NCBI GenBank assembly: GCA_004557805.1 | Contig: SFFS01000145.1 | Location: 1-6,391 of the forward strand | DNA from: Clostridiales bacterium | Lineage (GTDB): Bacteria; Bacillota; Clostridia; Christensenellales; Aristaeellaceae | Reading direction: 5' to 3' | DNA: 6,391 nt | Shown: positions 1 to 5,925 of the stretch, piece by piece | How positions within the stretch are numbered: the stretch's first letter is position 1 | Layout of the letters: every line of letters begins with the position of its first letter | Translations under genes and position numbers: made by a program | Notes under the pieces: model-generated | What the model was told of the DNA's origin: nothing | Seen by the model: the letters and a program-made list of their open reading frames with translations, nothing else | Database searches by the model: none

Positions 1-540
1 TTCCAGCCCGCACAGCGCGTTGAGCAGCGTGCTCTTGCCCACGGCCGACTGTCCGCACAGGCAGCACAGCTCGCCGCGCATCAGCGCGCGCAGCGCGTCC
101 ATCCCCTGATTCTCCCGCGCGCTCACCGGCAGAACCGGCAGCGCCGCCCCGGCATATTGCCGCCTGAACGTTTCGGCCAGCGAAGGGTCGATGTCGCACT
201 TGTTGACGATCAGCGCCGGCCGGATCTTCTCGCGCTCCGCGCGGATGAGCAGCCGGTCGATCAGCAGCAGATCCGGCTGCGGCTCCGGCGCGCACACAAT
301 CAGCAGCAGGCTCACGTTCGCGGCCGGCGGGCGCAGGCATTCGCTCCTGCGCGGCAGAATCTCCTCCAGCCAGCCGTGCTCCTCGCCCTGCCCGGGCGTG
401 AAAAGCGCCTCGTCGCCCACGAGCGGCGTTTTATGCTCGTGGCGCAGCTTTCCGCGCGCGCGAAGGGTATATTCAGCGCCCTGCGCGTCGCGCACGTAAT
501 AGAATCCGCCGATGCCGCGGACAATTCTTCCCTGCATCAT
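1..540 (-). CDS. rsgA: Ribosome small-subunit-dependent GTPase RsgA (N-terminal 180 residues, runs off window)
   Basis: RsgA (CpgA/YloQ) is a cytoplasmic GTPase that acts late in 30S subunit maturation. No stop codon is seen because the gene continues past position 1. The visible part starts MMQGRIVRGIGGFYYVRD, a typical start of the RsgA OB-fold, which covers about residues 1-70. The GTPase domain follows in the circularly permuted order that defines the family: G4 NKCD at residues 113-116, G5 PVSA at 138-141, then the G1 P-loop GQSAVGKST at 163-171. G2, G3 and the C-terminal zinc domain lie outside the window. Family members are about 300 residues, so roughly 60% is present. Two ATG codons stand in tandem. 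The first (540-538) overlaps the prkC stop as ATGA; the second (537-535) is slightly better spaced from the GAAGGGG upstream. Three cysteines (159, 160, 162) just before the P-loop are a local oddity. Identity is very secure. Confidence 0.96.
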   Translation of the reverse strand, partial: MMQGRIVRGIGGFYYVRDAQGAEYTLRARGKLRHEHKTPLVGDEALFTPGQGEEHGWLEEILPRRSECLRPPAANVSLLLIVCAPEPQPDLLLIDRLLIRAEREKIRPALIVNKCDIDPSLAETFRRQYAGAALPVLPVSARENQGMDALRALMRGELCCLCGQSAVGKSTLLNALCGLE

Positions 541-2414
541 TCCCCTTCACCGAACACCGTCGTTCCGCGCGATATTTCCTCTCCGTTGAAGCGTACAATA
601 TACGTCGCCTCGCCCGGCTCGTCCCGGTAAAGGACGATGATCGGCGCGTCGTTTTCCGCATCATAAACGCCGGTATATTGCAGCGATTCGCTGCCGTCCG
701 GCGCGAGAATCGAAACGGTAACCGTCCCGCCGTCGGTCATTTTTTCCGTTTCCAGCAGGACGCTCGCCGTCAGAAGCGAAGGCGAAGGCCTTCCGATGGT
801 AAACGTTACGGCGGAGCCCGGCAGCACCTCGCTGTACATTGCGGGCGCCTGCGACGTCACCACGCCGACCAGCGCCGGATCGCTCACCACCTCGTCGAAC
901 GTCGAGGTGACGGTCAGCCCGTAGGCCAGGATGGTCTGCTCGGCCTGTTCGCGCGTCATGCCCTGCAAATTCGGCATGACCACAATGCCGCCGGAAACGA
1001 TCAGCTTCACCGCGTCGCCGCGGTTTGCGTTCGTGCCCGCGTCGGGAATCTGCTGGATGACGATCATGTTCGCGGCTTCGCTCGGCTGCGTTTCGATTTC
1101 AGAAACGACAAGGCCCGCGCTACTGAGAATATCCTGCGCCTCGGTCAGCGGAACGCCCGTCACCGTAGGCACCGTCATTTCGTACATGCTGCGGCTGACC
1201 GTGATCGTCACGAACGTGCCGCGCTCCAGCTTCGTGCCCGGCGCGGCGCTCTGATCGGCCACGATGTTCTCCTTCACCAGCGGATATTCGTCGTAGCTGA
1301 CGACCGGCTCCAGCCCCGCCGCGATCAGCGCGGTAATCGCATCCTCCTTCATCCAACCGATCACGGCCGGTGTTTCCACGAGGCTGCTCTTATCCTTCAT
1401 CACGCGCTGCACGGCGAAATACCCCGTGCCGATAATCGCGCCCACGAGCAGCAGCGAAAACACGCTCACCAGCACGGCGCGCATCACGCGCACGCGGCGG
1501 CGGACGTTTTTATGCCTCCGTTCGCGCTCGCGCTCGGCCTTTTCGCGGCGCTCGGCCTCCTCGCGCGCGGCGAGGATGGTATCCGGATGTTCAAGCGCCA
1601 GGCGCACGTCGCGCAGCATCTCCTCCGCCGTCTGATAACGGCGGCGCGGTTTTTTCTCCATCGCATGCAGCACGACGAAATCGAGCGCCGAGGAAACCGA
1701 CGGGTTCACCTCGTTGGGCGGCGTGGGCGGCGTCTGCAAATGCTGCATGGCGATGGCCACCGGCGTATCGCCGGTAAACGGCACCCTGCCCGTGAGCATC
1801 TCATAGAACACCACGCCCACGGAATAGATGTCGCTCCTTGCGTCCACAGCCGCGCCGCGCGCCTGCTCGGGCGAGAAATAATACACCGATCCCATAACGT
1901 TCTCGTCCGACTGGTTGACGGTCTGCGCGTTGGCCATGCGGGCGATGCCGAAATCGGCCACCTTCACGGTGCCCTCTTTATCGATAAGGATATTCTGCGG
2001 CTTGATGTCGCGGTGCACCACGCCGTTCTGGTGCGCGTGCTGCAGCGCCGCCAGCACGCGGATGATAATCTGCGAGGCGATTTCCGGGCGCAGCGCGCCC
2101 GATTCCTGAATGAACCGCTTGAGCGTTTTGCCCTGCACGTACTCCATGACAAGGTAGCGCGTGCCGTCGTCCTCCACGCCCACGTCGAGCAGGTTGACGA
2201 TGTTCGGATGGCTCATGCGCGAGGCCGCCTGCGCTTCGCGGTCGAAGCGGCGGATGAAGCTTTCATCCTCGCTGTACTCCTCGCGCAGCACCTTGATGGC
2301 CACGTATTTGCCCGTGTTCTGATCCAGCGCGCGCCACACGCGCGACATGCCGCCCTCGCCGATAAAGCCGTTGATCTGATAGCGCCCGGCGAGCACCCGT
2401 CCGATGCTGATCAA
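537..2414 (-). CDS. prkC: PASTA-domain membrane Ser/Thr protein kinase PrkC (PknB/Stk1 family)
   Basis: This 625-residue kinase autophosphorylates and phosphorylates cell-wall, translation and division proteins in response to muropeptides or lipid II. The cytoplasmic Hanks-type domain (about 1-275) has the glycine loop GEGGMSRV (19-26), the ATP-binding lysine K41 in VAIK, E60 of helix C, HRDIKPQN (134-141, catalytic D136), DFG (154-156) and SPEQARG (181-187). A highly charged Glu/Arg juxtamembrane helix (283-310) leads to one transmembrane segment (about 311-334). Three extracellular PASTA domains follow (about 343-408, 413-476 and 478-542), then an 83-residue beta-rich tail that probably corresponds to the C-terminal Ig-like domain of B. 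subtilis PrkC (about 648 residues). The start is TTG: an in-frame TGA lies three codons upstream, and the strong ribosome binding site GGGGAGGTGA sits 6 nt before it. The TTG overlaps the phosphatase stop as TTGA. The activation loop has only T165, S169 and S176 as hydroxyl residues. Confidence 0.97.
   Translation of the reverse strand: MISIGRVLAGRYQINGFIGEGGMSRVWRALDQNTGKYVAIKVLREEYSEDESFIRRFDREAQAASRMSHPNIVNLLDVGVEDDGTRYLVMEYVQGKTLKRFIQESGALRPEIASQIIIRVLAALQHAHQNGVVHRDIKPQNILIDKEGTVKVADFGIARMANAQTVNQSDENVMGSVYYFSPEQARGAAVDARSDIYSVGVVFYEMLTGRVPFTGDTPVAIAMQHLQTPPTPPNEVNPSVSSALDFVVLHAMEKKPRRRYQTAEEMLRDVRLALEHPDTILAAREEAERREKAERERERRHKNVRRRVRVMRAVLVSVFSLLLVGAIIGTGYFAVQRVMKDKSSLVETPAVIGWMKEDAITALIAAGLEPVVSYDEYPLVKENIVADQSAAPGTKLERGTFVTITVSRSMYEMTVPTVTGVPLTEAQDILSSAGLVVSEIETQPSEAANMIVIQQIPDAGTNANRGDAVKLIVSGGIVVMPNLQGMTREQAEQTILAYGLTVTSTFDEVVSDPALVGVVTSQAPAMYSEVLPGSAVTFTIGRPSPSLLTASVLLETEKMTDGGTVTVSILAPDGSESLQYTGVYDAENDAPIIVLYRDEPGEATYIVRFNGEEISRGTTVFGEGE
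542..548 (-). promoter_or_regulatory. Likely ribosome binding site of rsgA
   Basis: The minus strand reads GAAGGGG inside the last prkC codons. It is only 1 nt from the first ATG (540) but 4 nt from the second (537), so the second ATG may be the preferred start. Confidence 0.5.
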
Positions 2415-3130
2415 ACGCCGTCACCTCCCCTCTCGTCGTCGAGAACGATGAGGGTCACGTTATCGGGCGCGCCGCGCGAAAGCGCCAGCCGCATCAGCTC
2501 GTCCGCCGCCGCCTCGCCCACGAACTGCGACAGCGCCGCGGCGATTTCCTCGTCGCACACCACGCCCGTCAGCCCGTCGGAGCAGAGCAGCCAGCGGTCG
2601 CCGGCCTTTCTGGGTTCCTCGAAAAAATCCACCTCGATGCGCCGTCCCGTACCGATGGCGCGGGTAATCAGATTGCGCTGCGGATGCACGCGCGCCTCCT
2701 CGGGCGTAAGCCGCCCCTGGCGCACCAGCTCCGCCACCATGGAATGATCGTGCGTGCACTGCCGGAGGATTCCGCCGCGCAGCAGATACACGCGGCTGTC
2801 GCCCACCTGCGCCAGCAGCACCGTATCGCCGTCGGCCCAGAGCGCGCTGAGCGTGGTGCCCATGCCGCGGCGGCTCTCGTCGGCTCCCGCGGCCTGCAAA
2901 ACCCCGGCGTTCGCCTGCTCGACGGCTCTGCGCAGCGTGCGGATGTTCGGGGTGATTTCATCAGCGCACAGCGCCTCCGTCATCGCCGCCACCGTCATCG
3001 CGGAAGCCACCTCGCCCGCGTTGTGGCCGCCCATACCGTCGCAGACGAGAAACAGGTTCCCGCCCGCGTAAGCGGCGTCTTCGTTCAGCGTGCGCACACA
3101 GCCCACGTCCGTCCGCAGTGCAAATCGCAT
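2411..3130 (-). CDS. prpC: PP2C-family Ser/Thr protein phosphatase (PrpC/Stp)
   Basis: This cytoplasmic Mn/Mg-dependent phosphatase removes phosphate from PrkC and its substrates. It is 239 residues, close to the usual length of about 240-255. All the metal-site motifs of bacterial PP2C enzymes are visible: NED (16-18), DGMGGH (31-36), GMGTT (89-93), GDSR (110-113), SDGL (184-187) and APDN (221-224). There is no signal peptide or membrane segment. The ATG start at 3130 is preceded by GGAGGG with 6 nt spacing, in the only true intergenic gap of the window (18 nt after rlmN). The 3' end overlaps the prkC TTG start by 4 nt, and the ribosome binding site of prkC lies inside the last codons (encoding RGGD), so phosphatase and kinase synthesis are probably coupled. 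The adjacent kinase removes doubt about its partner. Confidence 0.97.
   Translation of the reverse strand: MRFALRTDVGCVRTLNEDAAYAGGNLFLVCDGMGGHNAGEVASAMTVAAMTEALCADEITPNIRTLRRAVEQANAGVLQAAGADESRRGMGTTLSALWADGDTVLLAQVGDSRVYLLRGGILRQCTHDHSMVAELVRQGRLTPEEARVHPQRNLITRAIGTGRRIEVDFFEEPRKAGDRWLLCSDGLTGVVCDEEIAAALSQFVGEAAADELMRLALSRGAPDNVTLIVLDDERGGDGV
2421..2430 (-). promoter_or_regulatory. Ribosome binding site that fixes the prkC TTG start
   Basis: The minus strand reads GGGGAGGTGA, whose GGAGGTGA pairs fully with the 16S rRNA tail, 6 nt before TTG (2414-2412). It is the strongest ribosome binding site in the window and compensates for the weak start codon. It lies within the prpC coding end. Confidence 0.85.
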
Positions 3131-3136
3131 GGTTTT

Positions 3137-3142
3137 CCCTCC
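3137..3142 (-). promoter_or_regulatory. Ribosome binding site of prpC
   Basis: The minus strand reads GGAGGG, 6 nt before the ATG at 3130, in the 18-nt gap between rlmN and prpC. The gap is too short for a terminator, and no promoter is evident. Confidence 0.8.
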
Positions 3143-3148
3143 GGAAAT

Positions 3149-4177
3149 TCAAGTTGCTTCGTGTTCCCTGATGTATCCCCGCCGCAGCTGTCCGCACGCG
3201 CCGGAAATATCGCGCCCCATTTCGCGGCGGATCGTCGCGGAAATGTGCAGCGCTTCCAGTTCATGCTGGAACTGCTCGGCCTGGCGGCGCGTAGCGCCCG
3301 TCAATTCGCGCTCCTTGACGGGATTGAGCGGAATCAGGTTCACATGACACTGCATTCCGCGCAGGCGCGAAGCCAGCTCCTTCGCGTTTTCGGGCGCGCA
3401 GTTTACGCCCTCCGCCAGCGCGTATTCAAAGATGACGCGCCGTCCCGTTTTTTCAATATAATACCGGCATTCCCGCAGAACGTCCTCGATTCTGTACGTT
3501 TCAGCCACGGGCATCATCGTCCTGCGGATGTCGTCGTTCGGGGCGTGCAGCGAAACGCTGAGCGTTACGGGCAGCCCCTCCTCGGCGAAGCGGTGCATGC
3601 GCGGCACCAGCCCGCACGTCGAAAGCGAAACCGACCGCAGCGACATTTCCACGCCGCCCTTTTCGCGCAGCAGGCGCAAAAATTTGACGACGTTGTCGTA
3701 ATTGTCCAGCGGTTCTCCGCTGCCCATCAGCACGACGTTGGTGATTTTCCCTTCCGCGTTCGCCGCGACGATCTGGCCGAGAATTTCTCCCGCCGTCAGG
3801 TTGCGCGCAAGCCCTTCCAGCGTAGAGGCGCAGAACCTGCAGCCCATGCGGCAGCCCACCTGCGTGGATACGCACAGCGTGTCGCCATAGTGGTAGCGCA
3901 TGCGCACGCCCTCGATGAGGTTGCCATCCGCAAGGCGGTAGAGGTACTTGACGGTTCCGTCGAGCTTCGAAGGGAACCGCTCGAAAATCGTCACGCCCGA
4001 GTCGTCGTATTCGACGGCGAGCGCTTCGCGCAGCGTTTTGGGCAGATTGCCCATCTCGGAAAATTTCGCGCCCTTGTGCAGCCACGAAAACACCTGTCCC
4101 GCGCGGAACGCAGGCTGGCCCATGGCCCGGAGCGCCTCGCCCCACTCGGCGGGCGATAAATCCAGCGCGTTCGTCAT
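3149..4177 (-). CDS. rlmN: Dual-specificity 23S rRNA / tRNA adenine-C2 methyltransferase RlmN (radical SAM)
   Basis: RlmN methylates C2 of A2503 in 23S rRNA and of A37 in a set of tRNAs by a radical SAM, ping-pong mechanism. The 342-residue product has the usual length. The [4Fe-4S] cluster cysteines are C109, C113 and C116 in GCRMGCRFCAS. The two catalytic cysteines are C102 (in TLCVS) and C328 (in ISGACGQL), the latter carrying the methyl group. The SAM-binding GEP motif is MGSGEPLDN (151-159). The start chosen is ATG at 4177, overlapping the rsmB stop as ATGA and giving the family-like MTNALDLSPAEW. The same frame extends upstream to an ATG at 4252, but those 25 residues are an Arg/Ala-rich shadow of rsmB and resemble no RlmN start. 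No good Shine-Dalgarno precedes 4177 (only AGAGCGGA), so translation probably depends on ribosomes finishing rsmB. Confidence 0.97.
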   Translation of the reverse strand: MTNALDLSPAEWGEALRAMGQPAFRAGQVFSWLHKGAKFSEMGNLPKTLREALAVEYDDSGVTIFERFPSKLDGTVKYLYRLADGNLIEGVRMRYHYGDTLCVSTQVGCRMGCRFCASTLEGLARNLTAGEILGQIVAANAEGKITNVVLMGSGEPLDNYDNVVKFLRLLREKGGVEMSLRSVSLSTCGLVPRMHRFAEEGLPVTLSVSLHAPNDDIRRTMMPVAETYRIEDVLRECRYYIEKTGRRVIFEYALAEGVNCAPENAKELASRLRGMQCHVNLIPLNPVKERELTGATRRQAEQFQHELEALHISATIRREMGRDISGACGQLRRGYIREHEAT

Positions 4178-5925
4178 TCCGCTCTGCGGCGCATGCGCGC
4201 GATGAAGAAGCCGTCCATGCCGTCGCGGTGAGCCTGCAGCTGCAGCATCCACCCATGCGCGCGCTCCTTGAGGAAGGCGGGCAGCGCGGCCTCGAAGCCC
4301 TCGGGATCAGGTTCGAAGTCGGGATGTTTCTTCAGGAAGTTCTCCACCTGTCCGGCGTTTTCCTCGCGCAGAAGCGTGCAGGTGGAATACACCAGCGTTC
4401 CGCCGGGCTTCACATAGCGGCAGCAGGCGTTGAGGATCCGCTCCTGCTCCCCGACCAGCTCGGCGATGGACTCCGGCGTCTGCCGGTATTTCACATCGGG
4501 CTTGGAAAGCATCACGCCCAGGCCGGAGCACGGCGCGTCCACCAGCACCGCGTCCATCGTGCCCATCAGGTCCTGCTTGATAACGGTCGCATCGCGCACG
4601 GCGGGGCGCACGTTGTCCAGCCGCAGGCGCCTGACCATGCTGCGGATCAGCTCCACGCGGTGCTCGTGCTTGTCCCATGCGTACACGCGGCCGGTGCCGT
4701 GCATCGCTTCGGCCAGGCAGGCCGTCTTGCCGCCGGGCGCGGCGCACGCGTCGAGCACGTTCTGCCCGCGCCGGGGCGCTACGCACATCGCCGCCAGCAC
4801 GGAGCTTTCGCCCTGCACGGTATAGATTCCGCGCAGATATTCCTTTTCGATGCCCACATCGCCGATGCCGTCCGTCACCAGATAAACGTCCGGAATGCGC
4901 GAAGGCTGCCACGACCAGCCCTTTTCGGTCATCATCGCTTCAAACTCGCGCGGGCTGGTCCGCTCGGCGCAGCGGCGCACGGCGATGGGCCGCGCTTCCG
5001 GCTCGTAGGAAACAATATCCTCCGCCTCGCCGAAGCCGTATTCGGCGATCAGCCGGTCGACGATCCATTCGGGCATGCTGTGGCGGATCGACAGGAACTT
5101 CACCGGGTCGCTCTCGCGGTCGGGCCAGGCGATATTCTCTTTTTCCCGCGCGAAACCGCGCAGAATGGCATTAACGAAGCCCGCCTGCGCCTCGCGGTTC
5201 ATCGCGTGCGCCAGCTTCACCGTCTCGTCCACGGCGGCGCTGTCGGGCACGCGCGTCATATATAGAATCTGATACAGTCCCAGGCGGAGCATATCGCGTA
5301 CCAGCGGCTCCAGCTCGCCCTCGCGCACGAGCTTGCCGTCGATGAGCCAGTCGAGCGTGATGCGCTTTTCCAGCACGCCGTATACCAGCGCGGAGACGAA
5401 ATCACGGTCGCGCTGCGCGAGCTTCGAATTGCGCAGCCTCTCTCCCAGCGCCAGCGACGCATACGCGCCGCCCCGGCTGACGTCCTGCAGGATATTCAGC
5501 GCGGTCTGCCGCGGGTTCTCCTGCCGCTCGGGCGGCCGCTTTGCGGGCGCGGGCCTGCGGCTGCGCTCATGCGGCGCGGGGCCTGCGGGACGCACCGTCG
5601 GGCGCGCGAAGCGCGGCCTGTCCTCGACGGCCGCAACGGGCTTCGCTTCCGGATGGGGGTACGCCTTTTTCGGCGCGGGCGCGCCGGAAACCGGCTTCGC
5701 TTCCGGGTGGGGGAAGCGCTTCTCGCCGGACTCGCTCTTTTCGAAGCGGCGTTCCGGCTTGCGCTCGCCGAAGCGTCCGCCCCTGTCGCCGAACTTCTTC
5801 TCGCCGAATTTTCTGCCCTCCGGCTTTTTCTCGCCGAAGCGGCGCTCGGGCTTTTTGTCAAAATTGCGCTTGCCGCCGACGGGCTTCGCCTCCGGATGCG
5901 GATACGCGGGCTTCTTATCAGCCAT
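4174..5925 (-). CDS. rsmB: 16S rRNA (cytosine-967-C5)-methyltransferase RsmB with a long basic repeat-bearing N-terminal extension
   Basis: RsmB (Sun/Fmu/YloM) makes m5C967 in 16S rRNA using SAM. The product is 583 residues, against about 430-450 for the family. The core begins near residue 137 (NPRQTALNIL): a NusB-like RNA-binding domain (about 138-265), then the Rossmann methyltransferase domain (about 280-583). Visible motifs are the SAM loop DACAAPGGKT (392-401), VDAPCSGLG (462-470, with C466) and YSTCTL (513-518, with C516, the expected nucleophile). Residues 1-136 are extra: proline-rich, strongly basic and without hydrophobic segments, so probably disordered. They hold three [YF]PHPEAKPV repeats and an FGEK/FGER tract. 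No ATG occurs between residues 2 and 212. The ATG at 5925 has GGGGAAGGGGA 9 nt upstream and overlaps the fmt stop, so the extension appears to be translated. It may add nonspecific RNA or ribosome affinity (inference). Confidence 0.95.
   Translation of the reverse strand: MADKKPAYPHPEAKPVGGKRNFDKKPERRFGEKKPEGRKFGEKKFGDRGGRFGERKPERRFEKSESGEKRFPHPEAKPVSGAPAPKKAYPHPEAKPVAAVEDRPRFARPTVRPAGPAPHERSRRPAPAKRPPERQENPRQTALNILQDVSRGGAYASLALGERLRNSKLAQRDRDFVSALVYGVLEKRITLDWLIDGKLVREGELEPLVRDMLRLGLYQILYMTRVPDSAAVDETVKLAHAMNREAQAGFVNAILRGFAREKENIAWPDRESDPVKFLSIRHSMPEWIVDRLIAEYGFGEAEDIVSYEPEARPIAVRRCAERTSPREFEAMMTEKGWSWQPSRIPDVYLVTDGIGDVGIEKEYLRGIYTVQGESSVLAAMCVAPRRGQNVLDACAAPGGKTACLAEAMHGTGRVYAWDKHEHRVELIRSMVRRLRLDNVRPAVRDATVIKQDLMGTMDAVLVDAPCSGLGVMLSKPDVKYRQTPESIAELVGEQERILNACCRYVKPGGTLVYSTCTLLREENAGQVENFLKKHPDFEPDPEGFEAALPAFLKERAHGWMLQLQAHRDGMDGFFIARMRRRAE
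5635..5661 (-). repeat. Repeat A copy 3, encoding YPHPEAKPV (RsmB residues 89-97)
   Basis: This is the third copy of the nine-residue repeat, identical in protein to copy 1. The spacer to copy 2 encodes SGAPAPKKA. Copies 1 and 3 are both preceded by the residues K-x-A or KKA (KKPA before copy 1, KKA before copy 3), so the repeated unit may begin one or two residues earlier. Confidence 0.9.
5689..5715 (-). repeat. Repeat A copy 2, encoding FPHPEAKPV (RsmB residues 71-79)
   Basis: This copy matches copy 3 at 24 of 27 bases. Two differences are silent and one changes Tyr to Phe. It lies 27 bp from copy 3, exactly one repeat length, counting the bases between them (5662-5688). Confidence 0.9.
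5743..5853 (-). repeat. Degenerate FGEK/FGER tract (RsmB residues 25-61)
   Basis: The encoded peptide repeats a Phe-Gly-acidic-basic unit four times (FGEK at 30-33, FGEK at 40-43, FGDR at 45-48, FGER at 52-55). It is bracketed by two KPERRF copies (25-30 and 56-61). On the DNA this appears as recurring ctcgccgaa-type words on the plus strand. Such tracts resemble the basic RNA-binding tails of bacterial RNA helicases, which is an analogy only. Confidence 0.85.
5878..5904 (-). repeat. Repeat A copy 1, encoding YPHPEAKPV (RsmB residues 8-16)
   Basis: This is the first of three 27-bp direct repeats in the 5' part of rsmB. It matches copy 3 at 23 of 27 bases, and all four differences are synonymous. 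Confidence 0.9.

Larger units (their letters stand above)
5518..5925 (-). other. Segment encoding the disordered basic N-terminal extension of RsmB (residues 1-136)
   Basis: This is a low-complexity coding segment. By hand count, residues 1-130 contain 19 Lys and 18 Arg against 18 acidic residues (net about +19), with 22 prolines. The order is repeat A1, a basic FG tract, repeats A2 and A3, then a Pro/Arg-rich stretch leading into the NusB-like domain. It is in the same frame as the enzyme, with no stop. The only alternative start codon noted inside (GTG at 5595) lacks a Shine-Dalgarno sequence. Confidence 0.85.

Noticed and set aside
157..630. A plus-strand open frame at the low-coordinate end
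   Set aside because: The minus strand here encodes the clear OB-fold and G4/G5 motifs of RsgA. The plus-strand frame crosses the prkC/rsgA junction and has no motifs.
678..2747. A 689-codon open frame on the plus strand opposite prkC and part of prpC
   Set aside because: The product is Arg/His/Ala-rich with no recognisable domain and mirrors the strong codon bias of the kinase gene. The minus-strand frame has complete kinase and PASTA motifs. Long antisense frames are expected at this GC content.
3131..3148. The rlmN-prpC gap as a possible promoter or terminator
   Set aside because: It is only 18 nt, filled by the prpC ribosome binding site, with no inverted repeat and no recognisable -10/-35 pair.
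2684..4159. A 491-codon plus-strand open frame opposite prpC and rlmN
   Set aside because: It has the same His/Arg-rich shadow composition, spans two unrelated real genes and their gap, and has no motifs.
4178..4252. An upstream ATG extending rlmN by 25 residues
   Set aside because: The extra residues read the rsmB coding end out of frame, match no RlmN N-terminus, and would create a 79-nt overlap. The ATGA start at 4177 is far more typical.
4228..5265. A 345-codon plus-strand open frame opposite rsmB
   Set aside because: It is antisense to the conserved RsmB catalytic core, has shadow composition and resembles no family.
5593..5595. An internal GTG (Val111) as an alternative RsmB start removing most of the repeat tail
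   Set aside because: The sequence before it (CGCGCTTCGCGCGCCCGACG) has no Shine-Dalgarno match, while the ATG at 5925 has one and is coupled to fmt.
5635..5904. The 27-bp repeats as a CRISPR array or mobile-element remnant
   Set aside because: They are in frame within a coding sequence, irregularly spaced, differ by synonymous changes and encode a repeated peptide, so they are protein-level repeats.
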